From: Azoarcus sp. Aa7 | Lineage (GTDB): Bacteria > Pseudomonadota > Gammaproteobacteria > Burkholderiales > Rhodocyclaceae | Assembly (NCBI RefSeq): GCF_014822185.1 | Contig: NZ_QVLR01000080.1 | Span: 1 to 64,000 of the forward strand | Reading direction: 5' to 3' | DNA: 64,000 nt | Part shown: positions 28,621-36,992 of the stretch, one piece after another | Numbering within the stretch: the first letter of the stretch is position 1 | Layout of the letters: each line of letters begins with the position of its first letter | Notes under the pieces: generated by a model | Database searches by the model: none | Told to the model about the DNA's origin: nothing | The model's input: the letters and a program-made list of their open reading frames with translations, nothing else | Translations under genes and position numbers: made by a program

Positions 28621-29278
28621 CGCGACCCAGCCGGTCGTGCGGCGCCGCATCCTGATGGTGGACGACCACCCGATCGTGCGCGAGGGCATGGCGAAGTTCC
28701 TCAACCTGCAGGACGACCTCCACCTGTGCTGCGAGGCCGGCAATGCCCAGGAGGCGCTCGCGATGCTGCACGACTGCAATCCGGATCTCGCGATCGTCGA
28801 CATGACGCTGCGCGGCGACTCCGGACTGGAGCTCGTCAAGACCCTTCGCCACCGCCATCCACTGTTGCCCATCCTCGTCATGAGCATGCACGACGAAGGC
28901 CTGTTCGCCGAACGCGCGCTGCGGGCGGGCGCCAACGGCTACCTCATGAAGCTCGAAGCCACCGCACATATCCTTGCGGCCATCCGCCAGGTGCTCACCG
29001 GCAACATCTATCTCAGCGAGGCGATGCACAACCGCATCGCGCAGCGCCTGCTCGCGCCGGGCAAGACCGCCAACGGCCCGATCGGGGGCCTGACCGAGCG
29101 CGAGTTCGAGGTGCTGCACCTGATCGGGCTCGGCTTCGGCACACGCCAGATCGCAGAGAAGCTCAGCCGCAGCGTCAAGACCATCGAGGCCCACCGCGCC
29201 AATCTCAAGGACAAGCTGAACCTGCCGCACGGCCCCGACCTGGTGCGCTTCGCGGTGCAGTGGCTCGACCGCGAATGA
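28613..29278 (+). CDS. LuxR/NarL-family response regulator
   Basis: The 221-residue regulator has a receiver (DDH at 17–19, phospho-Asp D63, lysine in GYLMKLEA) and a LuxR-type helix-turn-helix (LTEREFEVLHLI…TIEAHRANLKDKL, about 155–198). It overlaps the MASE1 kinase gene by eight bases and has CGGAGGAG upstream, so it is the cognate partner. It should bind DNA as a phosphorylated dimer. The next gene downstream, encoding a small exported repeat protein, lies behind a hairpin and could be a target (inference). Confidence 0.93.
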   Translation: MSDATQPVVRRRILMVDDHPIVREGMAKFLNLQDDLHLCCEAGNAQEALAMLHDCNPDLAIVDMTLRGDSGLELVKTLRHRHPLLPILVMSMHDEGLFAERALRAGANGYLMKLEATAHILAAIRQVLTGNIYLSEAMHNRIAQRLLAPGKTANGPIGGLTEREFEVLHLIGLGFGTRQIAEKLSRSVKTIEAHRANLKDKLNLPHGPDLVRFAVQWLDRE

Positions 29279-29313
29279 TCACGCGCATGCCCTTCGAATA
29301 GGGGAATCCACTA

Positions 29314-29344
29314 GCGCATATCGGGGAGCCCCCCCGATATGCGC
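29314..29344. terminator. 13-bp perfect inverted repeat between the LuxR gene and the repeat-protein gene
   Basis: GCGCATATCGGGG (29314–29326) and its exact complement (29332–29344) flank a 5-nt spacer. It lies 36 bases after the regulator stop. It has no T-run, so it could be a transcript-end hairpin or a protein-binding dyad for the gene starting at 29452. Confidence 0.5.
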
Positions 29345-29451
29345 GTGTGCTGGCGGCACGTACATTGGCATCGAGCCTGCACCGAAACCGACGCGGTGCT
29401 TGCCCGAACGCACCGATGTGACCGCGTCACGCGCACCGCCAGGAGAGCCCC

Positions 29452-29892
29452 ATGAAATTCGAAACGACACTGCTGGCCATCGCGGCCACGACATTCGCCA
29501 CACTGGCCGGATCGGCGCTTGCCGCCTCCGACAGCGCGCGCGGCGCCGGACGGGCGCGCGCACCGATGGCCCCCCAGGTGTCGGCCCCGGCAGCAAAAGG
29601 CGGCTGCATGGCGAGCCCCACGCTGGCAGTCGCCGGCTTGCCCGCCACGGATGGCGCTGCACCAGTCGCCAGCAAGCGCATGAAGACCGCACGCGGCGCC
29701 GGGCGAGCCCGCGCGTCCGCCGAAACCCGTCGCCTCGTCGCGGCCGGCAGCTGCGAGAAGATCGCCGGCGATGTGCTGCCCGACAAGCCCGAGACCGTCC
29801 CGACGGGACTTCCGCCCAGCAAGGGCGCAAAGGGCGCAGGCCGCGCCCGCGCACCCAGCACCACGAAGCCCCTCAACGCATGGAGGGGATGA
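29452..29892 (+). CDS. Small exported protein with three GAGRARA repeats, unknown function
   Basis: The 146-residue protein is not a family I recognise. It has a clear signal peptide (about residues 1–25, …GSALAA). The mature part is basic and low in hydrophobic residues, and carries three near-identical nonapeptides: RGAGRARAP (30–38), RGAGRARAS (81–89) and KGAGRARAP (127–135). Between them are two single cysteines, C52 (GGCMAS) and C101 (GSCEK). GGAGAG precedes the start. Codon use is as GC-rich as its neighbours. It stands alone behind the MASE1/LuxR two-component pair. The regular spacing suggests repeated binding or processing units, but no function can be assigned. Confidence 0.75.
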   Translation: MKFETTLLAIAATTFATLAGSALAASDSARGAGRARAPMAPQVSAPAAKGGCMASPTLAVAGLPATDGAAPVASKRMKTARGAGRARASAETRRLVAAGSCEKIAGDVLPDKPETVPTGLPPSKGAKGAGRARAPSTTKPLNAWRG

Positions 29893-29895
29893 GCA

Positions 29896-29922
29896 GGCAC
29901 GCGGCGGGAGCCCCCGCGTGCC
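29896..29922. terminator. Hairpin after the repeat-protein gene
   Basis: GGCACGCGG (29896–29904) pairs with CCGCGTGCC (29914–29922) four bases after the stop codon. No T-run follows. Confidence 0.45.
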
Positions 29923-30114
29923 CCGTCGCAGCGCGAAGCGCCTCCCTTCACCGGCCGCGCCCCGGATATCCACCCCCCGACGCCTCGAATCCTGGCCGAT
30001 ACGATCGATTTCACGTTTTCCCGGGTGACGTTTTTGCCGGATGAGATCAAAGTATCGGTTCGCCGTCGATGTGCGGCGAATGCGATCCGGCGGCAACGCG
30101 ACCGAGGGGGGGAC

Positions 30115-30459
30115 ATGGACACGGGGATCAACGGGCGCAGCGCAGCGCCATCCTTCCAGTACCTGCTTTATCGCTACATCTGGCCCTTCCAGTACTTCCG
30201 CGACGTCACCTGCGGGGGCCGCATGGAACGCCAGCAGAACTACCGCCACAATCGCGCGATGCGCCGCTACCTCCCCGGCTTCGTGGCGAAATGGACCTTC
30301 CTGACGGTATTCGCGATGTCGGTCGGCAGCGCGCTGGAACAGCTCGGTCTGGCCGTACCCGCGGCGGGCTGCTTCATCTTCGCGACCTGGACCCTGCTCG
30401 TCGCGCTCCTGCTCGCCGTCGACTGGCTGTGGCTCGAACGCTTCCCCGAGTTGTACTAG
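30115..30459 (+). CDS. Small two-helix membrane protein, unknown function
   Basis: The 114-residue protein has an aromatic/basic N-terminal half (YLLYRYIWPFQYFRD, then RQQNYRHNRAMRRYLPG) and two predicted membrane helices (about 58–78 and 83–103). No family was recognised. The ATG at 30115 is chosen because a G-rich ribosome site (GAGGGGGGG) lies just before it. The frame is open back to 30025, but that part is Arg-rich and unlike a protein start. It is convergent with the ModE-like regulator, 13 bases away. Confidence 0.6.
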   Translation: MDTGINGRSAAPSFQYLLYRYIWPFQYFRDVTCGGRMERQQNYRHNRAMRRYLPGFVAKWTFLTVFAMSVGSALEQLGLAVPAAGCFIFATWTLLVALLLAVDWLWLERFPELY

Positions 30460-30472
30460 CTTTTCCCTGACG

Positions 30473-31576
30473 CTACTTGTACCAAGGCAGCGTGCGCCGC
30501 AGCGACACGATCTCGCCCGCGCCGGTCGCATCGTAGCCCGGCTGGGCCTCTGCGAGGCGGCGAAACCCGTCGCTGCGCAGGACGTCGAGCACGGCCTGCA
30601 TGGCCGGCATCTCGAGTCCCTCCTTGAGGCACACGAGGAAGTACTGCTCATGCGCCAAGGGTACGAAGTCGAGCCCGAAGCGCCGCGCCGCCGCGCGCAG
30701 CCCGAAACCGCAGTCCGCATTGCCCGCGGCGACATGCGCCGCCACGGACAGATGGGTGTGCTCCTCGGTCGAATACCCCGCGATCGCCGCCGGCGACATG
30801 CGCGCCCGCGCGAGCAGCTCGTCGAACACGAGGCGCGTGCCGGAACCCTTCAACCGGTTCACGAAGACGATGTCCGTCCGCGCGAGATCCTCGAGCGCCG
30901 CCAGTCCGCGCGGGTTGCCGGGCGCGACGATCAGGCCCTGCTCGCGCCGCGCGAAGCGGACCAGCTTGTGCACGCCCAGGCGCAGCTCGCGTCCGATCGC
31001 AGCGTGGATCAGCGATCCGCGCCGGCACAGTTTTTCGTCGTCGAGCGGCAGGTGGATGCCGGCGAGCGTGCATCCGCCCGCGTTGAGCCGCTGCAGCGCC
31101 TGCGTGCTGCCGACGTACTCCACGTCCAGCAGCGCCCGCGCATCGCGCAACAGCGCGTCGCGCAGCCCGCCGAACAGCAGATCGTGGCTCGCGGCGGTCG
31201 GCAGCACGTCGAGCCCGGGATCCACCGCCAGCAGCAGCTCGCGGTCGAGCAGGCCCGCGAGGGTTTCCGCCTGCGGCAGCAGCCGCGCCAGCGCACGCTT
31301 CTCGGCCCACAACAGGCGCTCGCCGAAGGCCGACAGCCGCGCCGCGCGCCCCTGCCCGCCGGCGATCAGCGCCTGGCCGAACGCCGCCTCGTGCCGCCGC
31401 AGCTCGCCCCACAGGTGGCGATACGACACCCCGAGCTGCTCCGCGGCCTTCGCGATCGAGCCCTGCACGCGGATCGCGTCGAGCATCGCCGTCAGCGGAT
31501 TGCCCAGCTGCAAGGGGCCGCCCGGCGGCGCATCCTCGCTGCCGGCGACGAAACGGTAATCGAGTGTCACGCCCAT
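30473..31576 (-). CDS. ModE-type HTH regulator with periplasmic-binding-protein-like sensor domain
   Basis: The 367-residue protein has an N-terminal ModE/LysR-like winged helix (about residues 22–95, with SIAKAAEQLGVSYRHLWGEL) fused to a molybdate/tungstate-binding-protein-like domain (about 115–345, with SGTRLVFDELL and GNADCGFGLRAAA). Such one-component regulators sense oxyanions in the cytosol and control the nearby uptake gene. It diverges from tupA across 313 bases, which contain a clean TATGCA/TGCATA dyad. The tungstate/molybdate assignment follows from domain type and neighbour; ligand choice is unproven. Confidence 0.88.
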   Translation of the reverse strand: MGVTLDYRFVAGSEDAPPGGPLQLGNPLTAMLDAIRVQGSIAKAAEQLGVSYRHLWGELRRHEAAFGQALIAGGQGRAARLSAFGERLLWAEKRALARLLPQAETLAGLLDRELLLAVDPGLDVLPTAASHDLLFGGLRDALLRDARALLDVEYVGSTQALQRLNAGGCTLAGIHLPLDDEKLCRRGSLIHAAIGRELRLGVHKLVRFARREQGLIVAPGNPRGLAALEDLARTDIVFVNRLKGSGTRLVFDELLARARMSPAAIAGYSTEEHTHLSVAAHVAAGNADCGFGLRAAARRFGLDFVPLAHEQYFLVCLKEGLEMPAMQAVLDVLRSDGFRRLAEAQPGYDATGAGEIVSLRRTLPWYK

Positions 31577-31889
31577 GCATCGAGCTTAACCGAAAATCCC
31601 CCCGCCCCTGGCTTCGCCACTGCGCGCGCCCGTGCGCACCGACAGCACCCGCACAAAAAGCAACACGCATTTCTGCCGGACCGGCCGGCACCGCGGCAGA
31701 CGGCTCGAGCGACTCCCCGATTGCGACCGCTGCCGCGCCCGACGTGGCAGCGAACCAACCTATGCACGACCCTGCATAAGTAACCGGATCGCACCCCACG
31801 CCATCCGCACCCGCCCACGCACGTTTTGATACAAGGACTCTTGCACTCGCGCGCGAGGCTCGATCAATAAAGAACCACGGAGACCCTTC
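31577..31889. other. 313-base divergent promoter region (regulator / tupA)
   Basis: There is no gene here. It should hold both divergent promoters. The clearest element is the dyad at 31761–31778. A TTTTGATACAAGGACTC stretch at about 31823–31840 is the most promoter-like segment for tupA. GGAG at 31879–31882 is the tupA ribosome site. Confidence 0.5.
31761..31778. promoter_or_regulatory. Candidate operator dyad TATGCA-N6-TGCATA
   Basis: A perfect 6+6 inverted repeat with a 6-base spacer lies between the ModE-like regulator gene and tupA, 112 bases before the tupA ATG. Position and symmetry fit a binding site for a dimeric regulator. It is not the classical ModE consensus. Confidence 0.5.
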
Positions 31890-32711
31890 ATGGCAAGTCT
31901 GTTCCGCCCCCTGCTGCTCGCCTGCGCCTGCCTGCTCGGCATCGCCGGCGCCCACGCCGAAGACCGGTTCATCACCGTCGCATCGACGACTTCAACCGAA
32001 CAGTCCGGCCTCTTCGGTCACCTGCTGCCGCGCTTCGAGCAGCAGTCCGGCGTCAAGGTGCGCGTCGTCGCGCTCGGCACCGGCCAGGCGCTGGACACGG
32101 CGCGCCGCGGCGATGCCGACGTAGTGTTCGTGCACGACCGCAGCGCCGAGGAGAAATTCGTCGCCGACGGCTACGGCGTCGAGCGCAAGGAGGTCATGTA
32201 CAACGACTTCATCCTCGTCGGCCCGAAGACCGACCCGGCCGGGGTCGCGGGCGGGCGCGACATCGTCGAGGCGCTGAAGAAGGTCTCCGCCACCCAGGCC
32301 CCGTTCGTGTCCCGCGGCGACAAGAGCGGCACCCACGCCGCGGAGTTGCGCCTGTGGAAGCTCGCCGCCATCGACCTCGAACAGGCGAAGGGTCCGTGGT
32401 ACCGCGACTCCGGTTCCGGGATGGGCCCCGCGCTCAACATGGCCGCCTCGCTCGGCGCCTACATCCTCGCCGACCGCGGCACCTGGCTGTCGTTCAAGAA
32501 CCGCCAGGATCTCGTGATCGCCGTCGAAGGCGACAAGCGCCTGTTCAACCAGTACGGCGTGATCCTCGTGAATCCCGCGAAGCACCCGCACGTGAAGCGC
32601 GAGGAAGGCCAGCGTTTCATCGACTGGATCGTCTCGCCGGCCGGCCAGACGTCCATCGCCGAGTACAAGATCGGCGGCGAGCAGCTCTTCTTCCCCAACG
32701 CCGCCCAGTGA
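31890..32711 (+). CDS. tupA: Tungstate-binding periplasmic protein TupA
   Basis: The 273-residue precursor has a signal peptide (residues 1–23, …GAHA) and the tungstate-binder signature STTSTEQSGLFGHLLP at the mature N-terminus, with VSRGDKSGTH and GSGMGPALNMA further on. TupA proteins capture tungstate (or molybdate) and hand it to the TupB permease and TupC ATPase. Neither partner is found next to it: the following gene is ubiU. It must therefore use transporter genes elsewhere or act in another way. The regulator diverges immediately upstream. Confidence 0.92.
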   Translation: MASLFRPLLLACACLLGIAGAHAEDRFITVASTTSTEQSGLFGHLLPRFEQQSGVKVRVVALGTGQALDTARRGDADVVFVHDRSAEEKFVADGYGVERKEVMYNDFILVGPKTDPAGVAGGRDIVEALKKVSATQAPFVSRGDKSGTHAAELRLWKLAAIDLEQAKGPWYRDSGSGMGPALNMAASLGAYILADRGTWLSFKNRQDLVIAVEGDKRLFNQYGVILVNPAKHPHVKREEGQRFIDWIVSPAGQTSIAEYKIGGEQLFFPNAAQ

Positions 32712-32781
32712 CGGGCGACACGCCGCGGGCACGCGCACCGGCCGTGCCCGCGGCGATTTGTGCCGCCGACGGGCACGCCCC

Positions 32782-32795
32782 TTGATTCGCGTCAA
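32782..32795 (+). promoter_or_regulatory. FNR/Anr-like box in front of ubiU
   Basis: TTGAT-TCGC-GTCAA matches the FNR consensus TTGAT-N4-ATCAA at nine of ten fixed positions. A -10-like CACTAT lies at 32815–32820, which places the box near -40 as in class II FNR promoters. Oxygen-dependent control fits the anaerobic role of ubiUVT. Confidence 0.65.
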
Positions 32796-32851
32796 CGCGG
32801 GCCGGACGCCGCGGCACTATGGTTGCGGAGCTTTTTTCCCCAACCCCCGCC

Positions 32852-33865
32852 ATGACCTCCAATACGAAAATCGAACTCGTCTGCCCGGCAGGTAGCCTGC
32901 CGGCGCTGAAGACGGCCGTCGACCATGGAGCCGACTGCGTCTACCTCGGCTTCAAGGACGCGACCAACGCGCGCAACTTCACCGGCCTGAATTTCGACGC
33001 CAAGGCGATGACCGAGGGCGTGCGCTACGCCCACGACCGCAAGCGCAAGGTGCTGGTCGCGCTCAACACCTACCCGCAGGCCGGCAACTGGTCCGGCTGG
33101 ACCGCCGCCGTGGATCGCGCCGCCGACCTCGGCATCGACGCGATCATCGTCGCCGACCCGGGCCTGATGGCCTACGCCCAGAAGAAGCACCCGCAGCTGC
33201 GCCTGCATCTGTCGGTGCAGGGCTCGGCGACCACCTACGAGGCGATCAATTTCTACGCCGAGCGCTTCGGCGTCCAGCGCGCGGTGCTGCCGCGCGTGCT
33301 GTCGCTGCCGCAGGTGCAGCACGTCATCGCCAACACCCAGGTCGAGATCGAGGTGTTCGGTTTCGGCGGCCTGTGCGTGATGGTCGAGGGGCGCTGCGCG
33401 CTGTCCGCCTACGCCACCGGCGAATCGCCCAACTGCAATGGCGCCTGCTCGCCGGGCAAGCACGTGCGCTGGGAACAGACCCCCAAGGGCATGGAAACCC
33501 GCCTCAACGGCATCCTCATCGACCGCTTCGACGACGGCGAGCGTGCCGGCTACCCGACGCTGTGCAAGGGCCGCTTCGACGTGAACGGCGAGACCTACTA
33601 CGCGATCGAGGAACCGACCAGCCTCAACACGCTGGAACTGCTGCCGGATCTCGCCCGCGCCGGCGTGCGCGCGATCAAGATCGAAGGCCGCCAGCGCAGC
33701 CCCGCCTACGTCGCGCAGGTCACGCGCGTGTGGCGCGAGGCGATCGACCGCGTGATGCGCGACGCCGACAGCTTCGCCGTGCAACCGGCGTGGATCGCCG
33801 AACTCGACAAGGTCTCCGAAGGCCGCAGCCATACGCTCGGCGCGTACTACCGGCCGTGGAAGTGA
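32852..33865 (+). CDS. ubiU: UbiU, oxygen-independent ubiquinone hydroxylation protein (U32 family)
   Basis: The 337-residue U32-family protein carries four cysteines, C175, C182, C199 and C238, with exactly the spacing of the [4Fe-4S] ligands of E. coli UbiU (C169, C176, C193, C232). With UbiV it hydroxylates ubiquinone precursors without O2, using prephenate as the oxygen source in E. coli. The ATG at 32852 (MTSNTKIEL) is chosen over 32819 because the latter falls between the predicted -10 and the transcription start and encodes a non-homologous extension. No strong ribosome site is seen. It is first in ubiU-ubiV-ubiT, behind an FNR-like box. Confidence 0.93.
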   Translation: MTSNTKIELVCPAGSLPALKTAVDHGADCVYLGFKDATNARNFTGLNFDAKAMTEGVRYAHDRKRKVLVALNTYPQAGNWSGWTAAVDRAADLGIDAIIVADPGLMAYAQKKHPQLRLHLSVQGSATTYEAINFYAERFGVQRAVLPRVLSLPQVQHVIANTQVEIEVFGFGGLCVMVEGRCALSAYATGESPNCNGACSPGKHVRWEQTPKGMETRLNGILIDRFDDGERAGYPTLCKGRFDVNGETYYAIEEPTSLNTLELLPDLARAGVRAIKIEGRQRSPAYVAQVTRVWREAIDRVMRDADSFAVQPAWIAELDKVSEGRSHTLGAYYRPWK

Positions 33866-33873
33866 ACACCACC

Positions 33874-34770
33874 ATGAAAATCGCACTGGGTCCCCTGCTC
33901 TACTACTGGTCGCGCCAGGAAACGCTCGACTTCTACGCGCAGATCGCGCAAAGCCCCGCCGACATCGTGTATCTCGGCGAAACGGTGTGCTCGCGCCGCC
34001 ACGAACTGCGCGCCGACGACTGGCTCGAGGTCGCGGCGATGCTCAAGGCCGCCGGCAAGGAAGCCGTGCTGTCCGCACAGTCGCTGATCGAATCCGAATC
34101 CGACCTCAAGGCCCTGCGCCGCATCGTCGCGCAGGACGAGTTCCGCGTCGAAGCCAACGACATGTCGGCGGTGCAGCTGCTGTCGAAGGCCGGGCGCCGC
34201 GACTGGATCGCCGGGCCGACGCTCAACATCTTCAACCCGCAGACCTTGTCGATGCTGGCCGAAGCGGGTGCGACGCGCTGGATGGCGCCGCCCGAGATGT
34301 CGGGCGCGGTGCTGGCGGAACTCCTCGCCTCCGGCGCGCCCGCGATCGAGACCGAAGTGCTCGCCTGGGGCCGGCTGCCGCTCGCGCACTCGGCGCGCTG
34401 CTTCACCGCCCGCCACTTCAACCTGCAGAAGGACACCTGCGAGTTCCGCTGCCTCGGCATGAAGGACGGCCTGGTGCTGCGCACCCGCGAGGGCGAGCCC
34501 TTCCTGACGCTCAACGGCGTGCAGACACAGTCGGCACGCGTGCACAACCTGCTCGGCGACCTGCCGCAGCTGCGCGACACGGCGCAGGTGCTGCGCGTGA
34601 GCCCGCAGGGCGACGACACCGTGCGCGTGCTCGAACTCTTCCGCGACGCGATCGCCGGCAAGCTGTCGCCGCAGGACGCCTTCGGCCAGAGCAAGGCGCT
34701 GATGGTCGAAGCGCCGTGCAACGGCTTCTGGCACGGCCGCCCCGGCGTCGAACAGTACGTCTCCGCCTGA
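33874..34770 (+). CDS. ubiV: UbiV, partner of UbiU (U32 family)
   Basis: The 298-residue protein has the four iron–sulfur cysteines of UbiV: C39 (GETVC), then C176, C189 and C193, matching the C39, C-x12-C-x3-C pattern of the E. coli protein. It forms a soluble heterodimer with UbiU for O2-independent ring hydroxylation in ubiquinone synthesis. It starts 8 bases after ubiU and is followed 26 bases later by ubiT, so the three are one operon. The set would let the cell make ubiquinone while denitrifying or otherwise respiring without oxygen. Confidence 0.93.
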   Translation: MKIALGPLLYYWSRQETLDFYAQIAQSPADIVYLGETVCSRRHELRADDWLEVAAMLKAAGKEAVLSAQSLIESESDLKALRRIVAQDEFRVEANDMSAVQLLSKAGRRDWIAGPTLNIFNPQTLSMLAEAGATRWMAPPEMSGAVLAELLASGAPAIETEVLAWGRLPLAHSARCFTARHFNLQKDTCEFRCLGMKDGLVLRTREGEPFLTLNGVQTQSARVHNLLGDLPQLRDTAQVLRVSPQGDDTVRVLELFRDAIAGKLSPQDAFGQSKALMVEAPCNGFWHGRPGVEQYVSA

Positions 34771-34796
34771 ATCCGCATCACTTGAGAGCACATCCG

Positions 34797-35300
34797 ATGA
34801 GCAGCTTCCGCATCCCGGCCTTCACGCTCCCCGCGCCGCTCGCGCGCATCGCATCGCACCTGCCGCAGCGCCCGCCGACCCTCGCACTGACCACGGCGCT
34901 GAACCTCGCGCTCGGCCGCGTGCTGTCGCGCGAGGACCTCGAACCGCTGACCGGCCGCCACCTGCGCATACGGGTGCGCGACGCCGGCCTGACGCTCGAC
35001 TTCACGCTCGGCCCGCGCGGCTTCGTGCCGCTGTCGAGCGGCGGCCAACCCGACCTCACGCTGACCGCCAACGTGCGCGACTACATCGCGCTGGCGCTGC
35101 GCGAGGAAGACCCCGACACGCTGTTCTTCGGCCGCCGCCTGCTGATGGAAGGCGCCACCGACCTCGGCCTGCTGGTCAAGAACACGCTCGACGCCGTCGA
35201 CTGGGACGCCCTGCACGCCGAATACGCGCCCGCCAGCGTGCTGCGCCGCTTCAACCCGCTCACGCGCAGCCGTCCGCAGCAATCGCTCGGCGCGCACTGA
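34797..35300 (+). CDS. ubiT: UbiT, SCP2-domain accessory factor of anaerobic ubiquinone synthesis
   Basis: The 167-residue protein is an SCP2 sterol-carrier-like lipid-binding domain (about residues 30–135) with the family features GRHLRIRVRDAGL, PDLTLTAN and FGRRLLMEGATDLGL. In E. coli UbiT replaces UbiJ under anoxia and is needed with UbiU and UbiV. Here it closes the ubiU-ubiV-ubiT operon. The dispersed repeat element, copy 2, follows 40 bases after the stop. Confidence 0.9.
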   Translation: MSSFRIPAFTLPAPLARIASHLPQRPPTLALTTALNLALGRVLSREDLEPLTGRHLRIRVRDAGLTLDFTLGPRGFVPLSSGGQPDLTLTANVRDYIALALREEDPDTLFFGRRLLMEGATDLGLLVKNTLDAVDWDALHAEYAPASVLRRFNPLTRSRPQQSLGAH

Positions 35301-35340
35301 CGCCCCGAAGCCCCCCCGCGGCGGCGCCGGACCCGAACCC

Positions 35341-35429
35341 GCAGGGCGGATGAGCTGAAGGCGTCATCCGCCGCATGCGCTAGTCACGGGGGCACATGCG
35401 GCGGAAGGCGCTTCGCTTTTCCGCCCTAC
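35341..35429. repeat. Dispersed inverted-end element, copy 2 (opposite orientation)
   Basis: An 89-base element begins GCAGGGCGGATGAGCTGAAG and ends in TTTTCCGCCCTAC. Read on the other strand it matches the element at 7251–7351 at both ends (about 30 bases each) and differs mainly in the middle. It lies between ubiT and the VanZ-like gene. Confidence 0.75.
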
Positions 35430-35521
35430 GACTGAAGCCGCTCCCGCACGGCCCCCCAACGGGCTCATCTGCCCGACATCCGCGCTAGAATCGGGGCTCC
35501 GAACTCCGCCCGGACCCGCCG

Positions 35522-36601
35522 ATGCCTCACGCGCGTGCCGTTTCATCCCTGCCGCGCCACCTCGCCGTCGCCTACGGACTGCTGATCGTCTACGCCTGCC
35601 TGCATCCGCTGACCGGCTGGCGGCCGACCGGGCTGCCGCTGCTCGATTTCCTCGGCGCGCCCTGGCCGAAGTACTACCGCGGCGCCGACATCGTGCTCAA
35701 CGTGCTCGGCTTCCTGCCTTTCGGCTTCGTGCTCGCCCCGTCCCTGCCGCTGCGCATCGGACGCGGCACGGGCGTTGCAGTCGCGACGCTGGTCGCGGCG
35801 CTGCTGTCCTTGTCGATGGAAGTGACGCAGAACTTCCTGCCGACGCGCGTCCCGTCGAACGTCGATCTCGCCTGCAACATCACCGGCGCCCTGCTCGGCG
35901 CGCTGGCTGGCGCGCGCTGGGGCCATCCGCTGTTCGACCAGAGCGGCTGGCTGCACCGCTGGCGTTCGGCGCGCGTCATCCCCGGGCACATGGGGGATCT
36001 CGGGCTGATCCTGCTGGGCCTGTGGCTGCTCGCGCAATTCACGCCCGACCGCGTGCTGTTCGGCAGCGGCGACCTGCGCCAGCTGCTGGGCCTGCCGACG
36101 CCGCTGCACTTCGAGCCGGAACGCTACATCCTGCTCGAGACCGTGCAGGTCGCGATCACGATCGTCGGTGTGGGGTTGTTCGCACGCTGCATGATGCGCA
36201 GCGCCTCGCCGTGGCCGGTCGCGCTGCTCCTGCTGCTGGGCATCGGCGCGAAGTCGATCGCGACCGCGTCCTTCTACATCCCCGGCGAGGCGCTGCTGTG
36301 GCTCACCCCCGGCACACGCCAGGGGCTGCTGCTGGGCCTGCTCGTGCTCGCCGCGGCGCTGCTGCTGGCGAGCGTGTTGCAGCACGCACTGGCCGGGGTC
36401 GCGCTGCTCGCCGCGACCAGCCTCACCAACCTGCTGCCCGAGAACCCTTATTTCGAGGTCGGCCACCGCATGCTCGGCCAAGGCAACTTCCTCAACTTCC
36501 ACGGCCTCACCGAACTCAGCGCCAATCTGTGGCCCTTCCTCGCGCTCGCCTACCTGTCGGCGGTGGGCCTGTGGCGCGGGGAGCATCTCACGCGGCGTTG
36601 A
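35522..36601 (+). CDS. VanZ-family integral membrane protein
   Basis: The 359-residue protein has about ten hydrophobic segments. The first 140 residues form a VanZ-like domain (GADIVLNVLGFLPFGFVLAP, SMEVTQNFLPTRVPSNVDLACNITG in two parts of the family pattern). The rest is further membrane helices without a recognised domain. VanZ-like proteins have been linked to envelope and antibiotic-tolerance traits, but no reaction is known. It appears to be a single gene followed by the ferredoxin 73 bases later. Confidence 0.82.
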   Translation: MPHARAVSSLPRHLAVAYGLLIVYACLHPLTGWRPTGLPLLDFLGAPWPKYYRGADIVLNVLGFLPFGFVLAPSLPLRIGRGTGVAVATLVAALLSLSMEVTQNFLPTRVPSNVDLACNITGALLGALAGARWGHPLFDQSGWLHRWRSARVIPGHMGDLGLILLGLWLLAQFTPDRVLFGSGDLRQLLGLPTPLHFEPERYILLETVQVAITIVGVGLFARCMMRSASPWPVALLLLLGIGAKSIATASFYIPGEALLWLTPGTRQGLLLGLLVLAAALLLASVLQHALAGVALLAATSLTNLLPENPYFEVGHRMLGQGNFLNFHGLTELSANLWPFLALAYLSAVGLWRGEHLTRR

Positions 36602-36674
36602 ACGGCCCGGCGGCTATAATCGCTCGCATTGCGGAGCGGCCCGGCGCCGCCCCCGCCACCTCCCGGAGTCCCTG

Positions 36675-36989
36675 ATGAGCTATTTCAAGCACCACGTGTT
36701 CTTCTGCTGCAACCAGCGCGAACCCGGCAACACCTGCTGCAACGACCACAAGGCGACGGTGATGCAGACCTACGCCAAGGACCGCATCGCCGAGCTGGGG
36801 CTCAAGGGCCGCGGCAAAATCCGCATCAACAAGGCCGGCTGCCTCGACCGCTGCGACGAGGGCCCGGTGCTGGTCGTGTATCCCGACAACGTCTGGTACA
36901 CCTACATCGACAAGGAAGACGTCGACGAGATCATCAACGAGCATCTCGTGCACGGCCGCATCGTCGAACGCCTGCGCCTGCCGGATTAA
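36675..36989 (+). CDS. Thioredoxin-like [2Fe-2S] ferredoxin
   Basis: The 104-residue protein fits the stand-alone thioredoxin-fold [2Fe-2S] ferredoxins. Cysteines lie in FFCCNQREPGNTCC at the N-terminus and in KAGCLDRCDEGP near residue 62, the family C-x-n-C…C-x3-C layout. It should carry single electrons in the cytosol; its partner is unknown. GGAG precedes the start. The hydrolase gene follows three bases after the stop, so the two are co-transcribed. Confidence 0.88.
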   Translation: MSYFKHHVFFCCNQREPGNTCCNDHKATVMQTYAKDRIAELGLKGRGKIRINKAGCLDRCDEGPVLVVYPDNVWYTYIDKEDVDEIINEHLVHGRIVERLRLPD

Positions 36990-36992
36990 CCC

